In this document: positions 1 through 6,476 of the stretch, in pieces
Numbering within the stretch: position 1 is the stretch's first letter
How the letters are laid out: each line of letters begins with the position of its first letter
Assembly (NCBI GenBank): GCA_937951975.1
Contig: CALGAJ010000034.1
Coordinates: forward strand, 1-6,778
Direction: 5' to 3'
DNA: 6,778 nt
Origin: an uncultured Desulfotignum sp.
Lineage (GTDB): Bacteria; Desulfobacterota; Desulfobacteria; Desulfobacterales; Desulfobacteraceae
Position numbers and translations under genes: made by a program
The notes under the pieces: model-generated
Database searches by the model: none
Seen by the model: only the letters and a program-made list of their open reading frames with translations
Told to the model about the DNA's origin: nothing

Positions 1-61
1 CGGTCATGTAAAGGGGCCGGCTGACGGGGGTGGACAGATCCGGGGTGTACAGCGTATTCAT
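1..61 (-). CDS. 5' end of an unidentified protein-coding gene (partial, runs off the left edge)
   Basis: On the minus strand an ATG at 61-59 opens a reading frame that stays open to the window edge. It gives about 20 residues, beginning MNTLYTPDLSTPVSRPLY. An AAGGA Shine-Dalgarno sequence (minus strand, 70-66) lies 4 nt upstream of the ATG, which supports this start. A plausible promoter lies about 50-80 nt further upstream. The visible peptide has no signal sequence or recognisable motif, so no function is assigned. The gene is divergent from the secreted-protein gene at 345. The main uncertainty is the very short stretch available. Confidence 0.55.
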   Translation of the reverse strand, partial: MNTLYTPDLSTPVSRPLYMT

Positions 62-113
62 GATATCCTTATTTTTTCATGGTCCTGGCGGACGGTTCGT
101 TGTTTCAGTGTCA

Positions 114-142
114 TGGATACCTGCCTGCACACCATCTGTCAA
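114..142 (-). promoter_or_regulatory. Putative sigma70-type promoter for the leftward partial gene
   Basis: Read on the minus strand, a perfect TTGACA (142-137) is followed after 17 bp by TATCCA (119-114), a weak -10 with 3 of 6 consensus matches. This predicts a transcript start near 107 and a leader of about 46 nt before the ATG at 61. The -35 also forms the right arm of a short imperfect inverted repeat (TGTTAA-TGC-TTGACA, minus strand 151-137), which could be an operator. Spacing and the perfect -35 are the only evidence. Confidence 0.35.
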
Positions 143-223
143 GCATTAACACGCTGTTTGCCGGCCCGGAAAATGATCCTTTCAATTCAGCAGAATCTGA
201 AAAACAAGAATATTTTTTTGAAT

Positions 224-246
224 CTGTAACTGATTTGTAACTCATT
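224..246 (+). promoter_or_regulatory. 11-bp tandem direct repeat, possible response-regulator (PhoB/OmpR-type) operator
   Basis: TGTAACTGATT (225-235) is followed immediately by TGTAACTCATT (236-246), with 10 of 11 positions identical. A head-to-tail repeat with an 11-bp period places two half-sites on the same face of the helix, the usual layout for PhoB/OmpR-family regulators. CTGTAAC-N4-TTGTAAC resembles the Pho box plan (CTGTCAT-N4-CTGTCAT) but each half differs from it at two or more positions. It lies about 100 nt upstream of the start codon at 345 in an AT-rich stretch. TTTTAA at 258-263 is a possible but poor -10. Which of the two divergent genes it would control is not clear. Confidence 0.35.
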
Positions 247-344
247 TCTGATATCCATTTTAACAGTACAACAATGTGCATGATTTAAGCCGACGAAACT
301 GAAAACAGCATCGTCTGCCGATGATCAGCGATAAGGAGGGGAGC

Positions 345-761
345 ATGAAAAAAAGCATCATTTTTTTTGTTTGGATCGTGGCGGCGGTAAGTTTTTCAGC
401 AGCCAGTGTAGGGGGCACTGACCTGAAAAAAGAAAAATGTGACCCGACACTGCAAGGCAAGGCAACGGAAGATATCTATGTGGACCTGGCAACCATGCAC
501 CGGTACATCAAAAATCCGGACGGCACTTATTGTGAATATGACCGTAAAGGAAAATTGTTGAAAACCGTTTCTTCAGAACTGCCGCTTCTTACCGGACGCC
601 CCCATGTCACCCCGCTCACTTCACACTGCTATCTGCTCTATGTGAAAAAACAAAAGTCCGGTCCGGATCATCCCGTCACCGTCAAACCGGCAAAAGACCC
701 CCATCCTGAAGGGTGGTTTTTAGAAAAAGCACTGGTTGATTTAAAATATACCAGGCACTGA
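345..761 (+). CDS. Small secreted protein of unknown function (138 aa)
   Basis: I do not recognise this family. The start at 345 is chosen because AAGGAGGGG (333-341) sits just upstream and the product then begins with a normal Sec signal peptide. An in-frame ATG at 321 would add eight polar residues and bury this Shine-Dalgarno sequence inside the gene. Residues 1-3 (MKK) are basic, residues 4-20 are hydrophobic, and cleavage is likely near A19-A20/S21. The mature part is about 118 residues, rich in Lys, with three cysteines (C32, C63, C95) and a Pro/His-rich stretch around 105-123 (PDHP, DPHPEGW). There are no further membrane segments and no CxxCH haem motif. Periplasmic or extracellular location is inferred. 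The gene stands alone, divergent from the leftmost gene and convergent with hcp. No U-tract terminator is visible for it on its own strand. Confidence 0.75.
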   Translation: MKKSIIFFVWIVAAVSFSAASVGGTDLKKEKCDPTLQGKATEDIYVDLATMHRYIKNPDGTYCEYDRKGKLLKTVSSELPLLTGRPHVTPLTSHCYLLYVKKQKSGPDHPVTVKPAKDPHPEGWFLEKALVDLKYTRH

Positions 762-815
762 TTTTAATTCGAACCCGTCAAAGGATACACTCTGAAGAGG
801 TTTGCGGTTCACCCG

Positions 816-851
816 CAAAAAAGCCCCCCGGCGGAAACCGCCGGAGGGCTT
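816..851 (-). terminator. Rho-independent terminator of hcp
   Basis: Read leftward, 851-838 (AAGCCCTCCGGCGG) pairs with 834-821 across a TTT loop, giving a 14-bp GC-rich stem with one mismatch. It is followed directly by a run of six T (822-817). It starts about 40 nt past the hcp stop codon. A second, smaller hairpin lies beside it: TTTGCGG (801-807), loop of 5, CCGCAAA (813-819). This smaller hairpin shares the T-run, so the two structures are partly exclusive. On the plus strand neither stem is followed by T residues, so the element seems one-directional. Confidence 0.85.
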
Positions 852-891
852 GGTGTCAGACCTGAACATCGGGGGTTTTATCCAAGGCAGG

Positions 892-2652
892 CTATCCCAG
901 TATCTGTTTCAGGTCTTCATCCGGGGTACTGATGGGCTTGATATTGTAGTTTTTCACCAGTACGTCCAGGACATTGGGGGTGATGAACGCCGGAAGGGAC
1001 GGTCCCAGGTGGATATCCCGGATGCCCAGGTGCAGCAGGCTCAAAAGAATGGCCACGGCCTTCTGTTCGTACCAGGACAGAATGAACGACAACGGCAGCC
1101 CGTTGACATCCGTGTCAAAGGCCTTGGTCAGTGCCACGGCAATAAGCACGGCGGAATGGGCATCATTGCACTGGCCCACATCCAGGAGCCGCGGGATGCC
1201 GTTGATATCCCCCAGCTGGTGCTTGAAGAACTTGAACTTGCCGCAGGCCAGGGTCAGGACAATGCTGTTGTCCGGGGTTTTTTCCACAAACTCGGTGTAG
1301 TAGTTCCGGGATTTTTTCACCCCGTCGCACCCGCCCACCAGGAAGAAATGCCCGATGGACCCGTCTTTGACACCGGCGACAATCTTGTCGGCCACACCGA
1401 GCACGCTCTGGTGACCGAATCCCACCAGCACGTCCATGTCCGGTTTGTCTTCAGGATATCCCGGCAGTGCCAGGGCCCGGTCGATCAACGGTTTGAGGTT
1501 GTTCTTGTTCACATGGGTGACGCCGGGCCATCCCACGGTGCCGGTGGTGAAAATATTCTGCTTGTAGGTCTGTTTGGGTTTCTGGATGCAGTTGGTGGTC
1601 ATGAGGATGGCACCGGGAAACTCGTCAAACTCTTTTTTCTGGTTCTGCCAGGCCGTGCCGTAATGGCCGTAGAAATGCGGGAACCGCTCCTTGAGTTTCG
1701 GATACCCGTGGGTGGGCAGCATCTCTCCGTGGGTGTACACATAGATGCCTTTGCCCTCACTGGCTTTAAGCACCGCTTCCAGGTCGATGAGATCATGTCC
1801 CGACACCAGGATGGCTTTTCCTTTTTTGGCCCCCAGCGGCACTTTGGTGGGCACGGGATGGCCATAGGCGGTGGTGTTGCCGATATTGAGCAGCTCCATG
1901 GCCCGCAGGTTTTTCTCCCCGCACTCCAGGACCAGGCCCAGAAGCTCATCCATGCCCAGGGTCCTGTCCTCCAGGGATGCCATGGCCCGGTGAACGAATT
2001 CGTAGTTGGCTTCATCCTCCTGATCATATTCCGCGGCATGATCGGTGTACGCGGCCATGCCTTTGATACCGAACAAAAGGGTGTGCTGCAACGACCGGAT
2101 ATCCGGGTCCACATCCGGATCCGACATCAGGCCGTAGGCTGCGGCCTGCTTGACCATGCCGTCCACATTGGGTTTGAGCTTCAGGGTCAGGGCATCGCTG
2201 GTGGACTCGATTTTTCCGCCGGCGGCATGCACCCGCTGGATCATTTTGTCCCGCAGGGCCACGGAATGGTGCAGCAGGTCTTCCAGGCGATACGGGTCGA
2301 ATTCCACGTTGGTGAGCGTGGCGAACAGGGCTTCGCAGGTGAACCGGTCCGTGGCATTGTCGGAAACATCGATTTTTCTGCCGGCTGCACAGGCAATGGA
2401 AAGCCCTTTCAGGGAGTGCACCAGCAGATCCTGGAGCGCGGCCACCTCCGGGGTCTTGCCGCACACCCCCATGACCGTGCATCCCCTGCCGCCCATGGTC
2501 TGTTCACACTGGTAGCAGAACATCTTTGTCTTGCTCTCCGGTGCGGCAAACGCGGACGGGGCTCTTAAAAACGCGGGAATCAGCGCGCTTCCGGTGACGG
2601 CCAGGGTGCTGTTCTTTAAAAAGTGTCGACGGGTGATCTCTTTTTTCTTCAT
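892..2652 (-). CDS. hcp: Hybrid cluster protein (Hcp, 'hydroxylamine reductase'), with a Tat signal peptide
   Basis: Hcp (prismane protein) carries a [4Fe-4S] cluster and a hybrid Fe-S-O cluster. It reduces hydroxylamine in vitro and is linked to NO detoxification in vivo. All ligands are visible in this 586-residue product. C46, C49, C58 and C64 have the class I spacing (C-X2-C-X8-C-X5-C). H286, E310, C355, C442, C470, C495, E529 and K531 bind the hybrid cluster, with C442 in the position of the persulfide cysteine. The oddity is the N-terminus. Residues 1-36 are a Tat signal: T7-R8-R9-H10-F11-L12-K13, a hydrophobic core at about 15-29, and an A34-F35-A36 cleavage site. The usual Hcp start (MFCxQC) begins only at M44. 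The start at 2652 is supported by AAAGGAGG 6 nt upstream; an in-frame ATG at 2727 would add 25 non-signal residues and lies upstream of the predicted transcript start. No hcr reductase is adjacent. The family call is firm; export is inferred from the signal. Confidence 0.97.
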   Translation of the reverse strand: MKKKEITRRHFLKNSTLAVTGSALIPAFLRAPSAFAAPESKTKMFCYQCEQTMGGRGCTVMGVCGKTPEVAALQDLLVHSLKGLSIACAAGRKIDVSDNATDRFTCEALFATLTNVEFDPYRLEDLLHHSVALRDKMIQRVHAAGGKIESTSDALTLKLKPNVDGMVKQAAAYGLMSDPDVDPDIRSLQHTLLFGIKGMAAYTDHAAEYDQEDEANYEFVHRAMASLEDRTLGMDELLGLVLECGEKNLRAMELLNIGNTTAYGHPVPTKVPLGAKKGKAILVSGHDLIDLEAVLKASEGKGIYVYTHGEMLPTHGYPKLKERFPHFYGHYGTAWQNQKKEFDEFPGAILMTTNCIQKPKQTYKQNIFTTGTVGWPGVTHVNKNNLKPLIDRALALPGYPEDKPDMDVLVGFGHQSVLGVADKIVAGVKDGSIGHFFLVGGCDGVKKSRNYYTEFVEKTPDNSIVLTLACGKFKFFKHQLGDINGIPRLLDVGQCNDAHSAVLIAVALTKAFDTDVNGLPLSFILSWYEQKAVAILLSLLHLGIRDIHLGPSLPAFITPNVLDVLVKNYNIKPISTPDEDLKQILG

Positions 2653-2667
2653 GGCATTCCTCCTTTT

Positions 2668-2725
2668 GGGTGCAGTTTCGGGAACCGTTGCCGGATCCCG
2701 GTTTGTCTGTCTCGATGGTGCACCC
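2668..2725 (-). other. Inverted repeats and hairpin in the hcp leader
   Basis: Read leftward, CGGGATCCG (2700-2692), GCAA (2691-2688) and CGGTTCCCG (2687-2679) form a 9-bp stem with one T-T mismatch, capped by a GNRA-type tetraloop. It ends 11 nt before the hcp Shine-Dalgarno sequence (2667-2659). It is flanked by a perfect 7-bp outer inverted repeat, GGGTGCA (2725-2719) and TGCACCC (2674-2668), whose right arm abuts AAAAGGAGG. If transcription begins near 2719, as the promoter predicts, the outer stem cannot form in the hcp mRNA. It could form only in read-through RNA from the upstream genes. An effect on mRNA stability or translation is inference. Confidence 0.45.
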
Positions 2726-2772
2726 ATCTTAGCGGAATGTCATTCACTAATCCTTGACCTGAATCAAGGATT
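2726..2772 (-). promoter_or_regulatory. hcp promoter with FNR/HcpR-like operator
   Basis: A perfect inverted repeat, AATCCTTGA (2749-2757) and TCAAGGATT (2764-2772) with a 6-bp spacer, contains TTGAC-CTGA-ATCAA (2754-2767). This matches the FNR box (TTGAT-N4-ATCAA) at 9 of its 10 defined bases and fits the TTGA...TCAA half-sites of the CRP/FNR family, including HcpR, the known regulator of hcp in sulfate reducers. On the minus strand TAAGAT (2731-2726) has 4 of 6 matches to a -10 hexamer. It predicts a start at about 2719, which puts the operator centre (2760.5) at about -41.5, the classic class II activator position. The T-run lies on the wrong side for the palindrome to be a leftward terminator. 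Confidence 0.75.
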
Positions 2773-2781
2773 GAAAAAAAA

Positions 2782-3543
2782 TTACAGGATCAACCGCTGG
2801 GGGTCACATTTTTCCCGCAGCAGGGTCAGCTCGGTTTCCGTGGGAACCGGCACTTCCGTTGCCTGGTCGGTCCGGATCTCGAACTCCATATGATCCAGGA
2901 TCTGTTCAGGAGTGATGCCGGGAAAACAGCCCAGCAGGATCATCTGTTTGGTGTCCGGGTCAAATCCCATCACCCCCATGTCCGTGATCACCTTGTCCGG
3001 TCCCCCCGGGGGCAGGCCTGCATTTTTGCGGCCGTCCGGTCCGTCCAGGTATCCGGGGCTGGTGAGATAGTCCAGTTTTTTCTTGAACTTCCGCTTTTCC
3101 ATCTTCATGAAGATGATGCTGCGGGACACGAACGAGGCCACGTCACAAGCCCCGCCGGAGCCGGAAAACCGCACATCCGGGGCATCATACTCCCCGATCA
3201 CCGTGGAGTTGAGGTTGCCGTAGATGTCGATCTGGGCCGCACCCAGGATCCCCACCACCCGCTGCCCCACAAACGGGTTCTGCATGGTGCAGAACGCATC
3301 CATCAATCCCCCGTTGGCCGAGGTGTGATACATGATCCGGGAATCGGCCACGGCCAGCGGAATATGGGCCAGCTCGGAATCGATGGCCCCGGTTTCAAAA
3401 AAAATCACGCTGTCCGGCGCGTTGATGTTCTTGGCGGCCATGGCGGCCAGCATGGAGATGCCGGTGCCGCAGAACACGATATCGCCGTTCTTGATTTCCC
3501 GGGCCGCACAGATGGTCATCAGCTCTTTTAACGTATACTCCAT
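2782..3543 (-). CDS. gctB: Glutaconate CoA-transferase-type enzyme, subunit B (beta)
   Basis: Family I CoA-transferases move CoA from a donor thioester to a free carboxylate through an enzyme-bound glutamyl-CoA. The product has 253 residues; characterised GctB subunits have about 266. E50 in the F-E-T-G motif (49-52) aligns with the catalytic glutamate of the Acidaminococcus enzyme, where I recall the motif as ESG. Other family signatures are G-T-G (26-28), G-A-A-Q-I-D-x-Y-G-N-x-N-S-T (101-114), G-S-G-G-A (128-132) and TSPGYLDGPDGR (161-172). The presence of E50 argues for a true transferase rather than an IpdB-like ring hydrolase. The start at 3543 has AAAGGAG 8 nt upstream, overlapping the stop codon of subunit A, and the gap between the genes is 13 nt. 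Longer readings of the frame run into the subunit A gene and lack this site. The substrate is unknown; glutaconate is only the family name. Cytoplasmic. Confidence 0.9.
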   Translation of the reverse strand: MEYTLKELMTICAAREIKNGDIVFCGTGISMLAAMAAKNINAPDSVIFFETGAIDSELAHIPLAVADSRIMYHTSANGGLMDAFCTMQNPFVGQRVVGILGAAQIDIYGNLNSTVIGEYDAPDVRFSGSGGACDVASFVSRSIIFMKMEKRKFKKKLDYLTSPGYLDGPDGRKNAGLPPGGPDKVITDMGVMGFDPDTKQMILLGCFPGITPEQILDHMEFEIRTDQATEVPVPTETELTLLREKCDPQRLIL

Positions 3544-3556
3544 GGTCAAGGCTCCT

Positions 3557-4537
3557 TTATCTCCGGTCCAGGTTTTTGGCATATCCACAGTTGCGGCCCG
3601 CCAGGATCGTTTCCAGGCGGTGCCGGCCCACATGGTCCAGCAGGTCGGTATGGGTTTTGTGCGGATACACCATCTCTGCCAGAAAATCCTGGTAAGCGGC
3701 ATCGTCATGGGCGGCCCGGGCATAGGCTTTCATGTACACCGGGTCATAGTCATAATACCGGTAGCAGGCGGTGGGATAGGCCCCGAACGGTACCTTGACC
3801 ACGGCGGTGGCGTGAATAAAGGGAATCTGGTTTCGGTCCGGCTCGGTTTTGAGATACCCCTCCGCAACCAGGTCTTCACAGGTGATGATCAGCACCCGGG
3901 ATGCCTTGGCCTGTTCCACATCCGCAAACGTCAGCCCTTCCATGCGGCAGTTGCCCCGGGCATCGGCGGTCTGGACATGAATGATGGTGACATCCGGGTT
4001 GATGGCCGGCACCAGCACCACTTTTTCCGTGTCCCCCCACCCGTCAAACGGGTTGTCCGCCACCACCAGTTTCCGGTTGGGGATCCGCGGATCTTCATTT
4101 CTGAATTCTTCTGAAAACCCCCATTTTTCGATGATATCCGTTCCCAGGGACGACCGGGTGGGCAGATACGGCACGCCCATGGCCCCGGCCAGAAACCGCA
4201 GGGTCATCTGAAAATTGGAATAATCCTCCACCATGAGCGTCTGTTCTTCCACCGCTTTGCGGAACCGGATACAGGTGGACATGAATTTGCCGGTCCCGCC
4301 GTAGGCGATCTCCAGGCGGGATACACACCCGCCCCCGATCAGCTCGTCCACACCCTGGCCGTTGGAATGGGCATACACATGCAGGTCTCTTTTTTCCTGC
4401 CGGATAATCTCATGCACCGCGGCCATGGGGTTGCGGTTCAGGGTGAACCCGCCGATGGACAGGTGGCACCCGTTTGTCACATACCGGTTGATCGCCTCGG
4501 TAAGGGTCATTACTTTGTTTTCTTGTGTGGTCATCAT
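3557..4537 (-). CDS. gctA: Glutaconate CoA-transferase-type enzyme, subunit A (alpha)
   Basis: This is the partner of the downstream subunit B in a heteromeric family I CoA-transferase. At 326 residues it is close to the 320 of GctA. Recognisable family features are the N-terminal K-V-M-T-L-x-x-A-I block (8-16), the glycine-rich S-I-G-G-F (27-31) that helps form the oxyanion/CoA site, M-V-E-D-Y-S (102-107), D-N-P-F (161-164), and the C-terminal F-G-A-Y-P-T-x-C-Y (251-259) followed by YDYDP. The start at 4537 (or the adjacent ATG at 4534) is 5 nt after the dctM stop codon. The Shine-Dalgarno sequence is weak (GGGA within the end of dctM), suggesting translational coupling to dctM. No signal peptide, so cytoplasmic. 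Coupling to a TRAP transporter suggests the enzyme activates the imported acid. That acid could be a dicarboxylate, an unsaturated or an aromatic acid, and the window does not decide between them. Confidence 0.9.
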   Translation of the reverse strand: MMTTQENKVMTLTEAINRYVTNGCHLSIGGFTLNRNPMAAVHEIIRQEKRDLHVYAHSNGQGVDELIGGGCVSRLEIAYGGTGKFMSTCIRFRKAVEEQTLMVEDYSNFQMTLRFLAGAMGVPYLPTRSSLGTDIIEKWGFSEEFRNEDPRIPNRKLVVADNPFDGWGDTEKVVLVPAINPDVTIIHVQTADARGNCRMEGLTFADVEQAKASRVLIITCEDLVAEGYLKTEPDRNQIPFIHATAVVKVPFGAYPTACYRYYDYDPVYMKAYARAAHDDAAYQDFLAEMVYPHKTHTDLLDHVGRHRLETILAGRNCGYAKNLDRR

Positions 4538-4542
4538 TTAAT

Positions 4543-5853
4543 TTATCCCATGAGTGAAGGCAGCCACAGAGAAATCTGCGGAAACAGCATGACAATGATC
4601 AGGCCGATGGCCTGGAGAAATATGAACGGCCCCACGGACCGGTAGATGTCGCCCATGGAGATCCCTTCGGGCACCACCCCTTTCATGTAGAACAGCACAA
4701 ACCCGAAGGGCGGGGTCAGATACGCCATCTGCATGTTCAGGATGAACAGGATCCCGTACCACAACGGATCAAACCCCAGGCTGGTGATAATGGGCACATA
4801 GATGGGGGTGGTGATCATGATGATGGGCAGATCATCCATGACCATGCCTAAGAAAAACAGACTGGCCATCATGGCAACCAGCACGGTCCAGGGGTTGATC
4901 CCCACCGATTTGATGACCTGGGTTAAAAATGCCGGCAAAGCCAGGGAATTGATCACCGTGGAAAACGCCAGGCATCCGATGATGATCCACAGCACCATAC
5001 TGCCCAGCCGGGCCGTTCTGTAAAGAGACGAGGAAAACACATCCCAGGAGAGCTTGCCGTGGAGGGCCACCACACCGATGGCAGCCAGTGCGCCCACGGC
5101 AGAAGCTTCCGTGGGTGTGGCCAGGCCCATGAAAATGGTGCCCATGATGGAAAAAATAAGCAGAAACGGCAGAAACAGCCCTTTGAGCGCCAGGAACTTT
5201 TCCCCCCAGGTGGCCCGTTCCTCTTTGGGAATGGCCGGACAGATGCCGGGCTGGACAAAACTGCGCACAATAATATAAATGATGTACAAAGAAGCCAGCA
5301 GCAGGCCCGGCAGAATCCCGCCTAAAAACATCTTGCCGATGGAAACCCCGGTGACCGAGGAATACACGATCATGGTCACGCTGGGAGGGATGAGAAACCC
5401 CAAAGCCCCGCCCCCGGAAATACACCCGATGGCAATCTCTTTTTTGTAATTCCGGCTGAGCATGGCCGGCAGGGCGATGAGCCCCATGGTCACGGTGGCG
5501 GCCCCCACAATCCCCACGATGGCGGCAATGACCACGCACACCAGGACCGTGCCCACGGCCAGGCCGCCCGGCATGGGCCCCAGCCATTTGTAGATCAGCT
5601 CGAACATGTCATCGGCGATCCCGGACTTATCCAGCAGACTGCCGATCATGATAAACAGCGGAATGGCAATCAATACTTCCCCGGACATCTGGGCAAACAC
5701 CGCATGGGGCAGAATCTGCAGCTTGGCCGGCCCTAAAATGGTAATAATAAAGGTCAGGCCCACGGTTCCCAGGGCAAAGGCCACCGGCGTGCCCAGAACA
5801 AACAGCACCACCAGGGCTAAAAACATCAACAGAACAATCAGTACCGGGCTCAT
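4543..5853 (-). CDS. dctM: TRAP transporter large permease subunit DctM
   Basis: DctM is the main membrane channel of a tripartite ATP-independent periplasmic transporter. It uses a sodium or proton gradient to import a substrate delivered by the DctP binding protein. The 436-residue product has the normal family length and about 12 hydrophobic segments spread over its whole length. Diagnostic motifs are G-F-L-I-P-P-S (152-158), L-G-G-I-L-P-G (177-183), G-L-A-T-P-T-E-A-S-A-V-G-A (243-255), D-D-L-P-I-I-M-I-T-T-P (340-350) and T-P-P-F-G (380-384). Its ATG overlaps the dctQ stop codon as ATGA, and subunit A of the CoA-transferase follows after 5 nt, so these genes are probably co-translated. The motifs do not reveal the substrate. 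Confidence 0.95.
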   Translation of the reverse strand: MSPVLIVLLMFLALVVLFVLGTPVAFALGTVGLTFIITILGPAKLQILPHAVFAQMSGEVLIAIPLFIMIGSLLDKSGIADDMFELIYKWLGPMPGGLAVGTVLVCVVIAAIVGIVGAATVTMGLIALPAMLSRNYKKEIAIGCISGGGALGFLIPPSVTMIVYSSVTGVSIGKMFLGGILPGLLLASLYIIYIIVRSFVQPGICPAIPKEERATWGEKFLALKGLFLPFLLIFSIMGTIFMGLATPTEASAVGALAAIGVVALHGKLSWDVFSSSLYRTARLGSMVLWIIIGCLAFSTVINSLALPAFLTQVIKSVGINPWTVLVAMMASLFFLGMVMDDLPIIMITTPIYVPIITSLGFDPLWYGILFILNMQMAYLTPPFGFVLFYMKGVVPEGISMGDIYRSVGPFIFLQAIGLIIVMLFPQISLWLPSLMG

Positions 5854-6359
5854 TTGGCAGATTCCTCCCTGAATTTCACGATGGCGTCACAGATCCCTGC
5901 CAGAGCCTGAAGAATGAACAGCCCCGCAGCAACCGGTACAAACAGCTTCACCGGACCCAGGGGCGGCCCCCAGACCGTGTAGGAATGCTGATTGATCTTG
6001 AATGCATGCAGCATATCTTTTCCGCCTACCCAGAAAAGGATCACAAAAAAGAACAGGCACACCAGATAGGCGATGATATCCGCCGTGAGCCGGAAACCGC
6101 GCGGAAATTTGCTGTAGACAATGTCCACGCTCACATGTTCTTTGCGCTCCAGAAGCCAGGGACCGGTCAAGGCCAGATAAAATGCAAAGGAAAACCCGGA
6201 AAGCTCATGGACCCAGATGGTGGGGGAGTTGAAAAAATAGCGCATCACCACCTCATAACATAAAAAAAGCATGATCAGCATCAGCACAAAGGAGGAGATC
6301 CTCCCCAGCCCCCGGTTCATGCTTCCGATAATTGTAATGAATTGTTTGAGTTTCTGCAT
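5850..6359 (-). CDS. dctQ: TRAP transporter small permease subunit DctQ
   Basis: DctQ is the small membrane partner that pairs with DctM in the inner membrane. The product has 169 residues and four hydrophobic segments at roughly 20-38, 52-70, 95-112 and 134-157. The conserved family block is present: E-V-x-M-R-Y-F-F-N (36-44), W49 and E52, then L-E-R-K-E-H-V-S-V-D (70-79). The ATG at 6359 is chosen because GGAGG lies 3 nt upstream. A TTG at 6371 would extend the frame by four residues but would place that ribosome site inside the gene. The last codon overlaps dctM by 4 nt. The 117-nt gap to dctP (6360-6476) shows no gene, convincing promoter or strong hairpin to me. Confidence 0.92.
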   Translation of the reverse strand: MQKLKQFITIIGSMNRGLGRISSFVLMLIMLFLCYEVVMRYFFNSPTIWVHELSGFSFAFYLALTGPWLLERKEHVSVDIVYSKFPRGFRLTADIIAYLVCLFFFVILFWVGGKDMLHAFKINQHSYTVWGPPLGPVKLFVPVAAGLFILQALAGICDAIVKFREESAK

Positions 6360-6476
6360 ATTCCTCCGCAATGTGTAAGCAGGTTTTGAATGGATATATC
6401 GTCATCCGGCAGAACGGCGCTTTCCAGGATCATTGGTCGGCCTGAAAAACGCCATTTTCACATCCGCCGGTATCGA

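Noticed and set aside
69..80. Three-codon leader frame (ATG AAA AAA TAA, minus strand) just before the partial gene
   Set aside because: Too short and without a good ribosome site to claim; the AAGGA of the real start overlaps it. Probably chance in an A-rich leader.
260..460. Minus-strand 66-codon frame across the start of the secreted-protein gene
   Set aside because: It overlaps a better supported gene with its own Shine-Dalgarno sequence and signal peptide, and shows no protein-like features.
802..2568. Plus-strand open frame of 588 codons lying opposite hcp
   Set aside because: It is the antisense shadow of hcp: the opposite strand encodes a protein with all hybrid-cluster ligands. The frame also opens inside the hcp terminator, and its translation is a low-complexity Gly/His/Gln-rich text without family motifs.
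2653..2727. hcp starting at the upstream ATG at 2727
   Set aside because: The extra 25 residues would put a charged stretch before the Tat signal, no ribosome site is seen, and this ATG lies upstream of the predicted transcript start. The ATG at 2652 has an AAAGGAGG at good distance.
2749..2772. Palindrome after the CoA-transferase subunit B gene as a Rho-independent terminator
   Set aside because: In the direction of transcription (leftward) the T-run precedes the stem instead of following it, and the stem is only 9 bp and AT-rich. The TTGA/TCAA content and its position fit an operator better.
2890..4114. Long plus-strand frames opposite the CoA-transferase genes
   Set aside because: Antisense shadows of two genes with clear family motifs on the minus strand.
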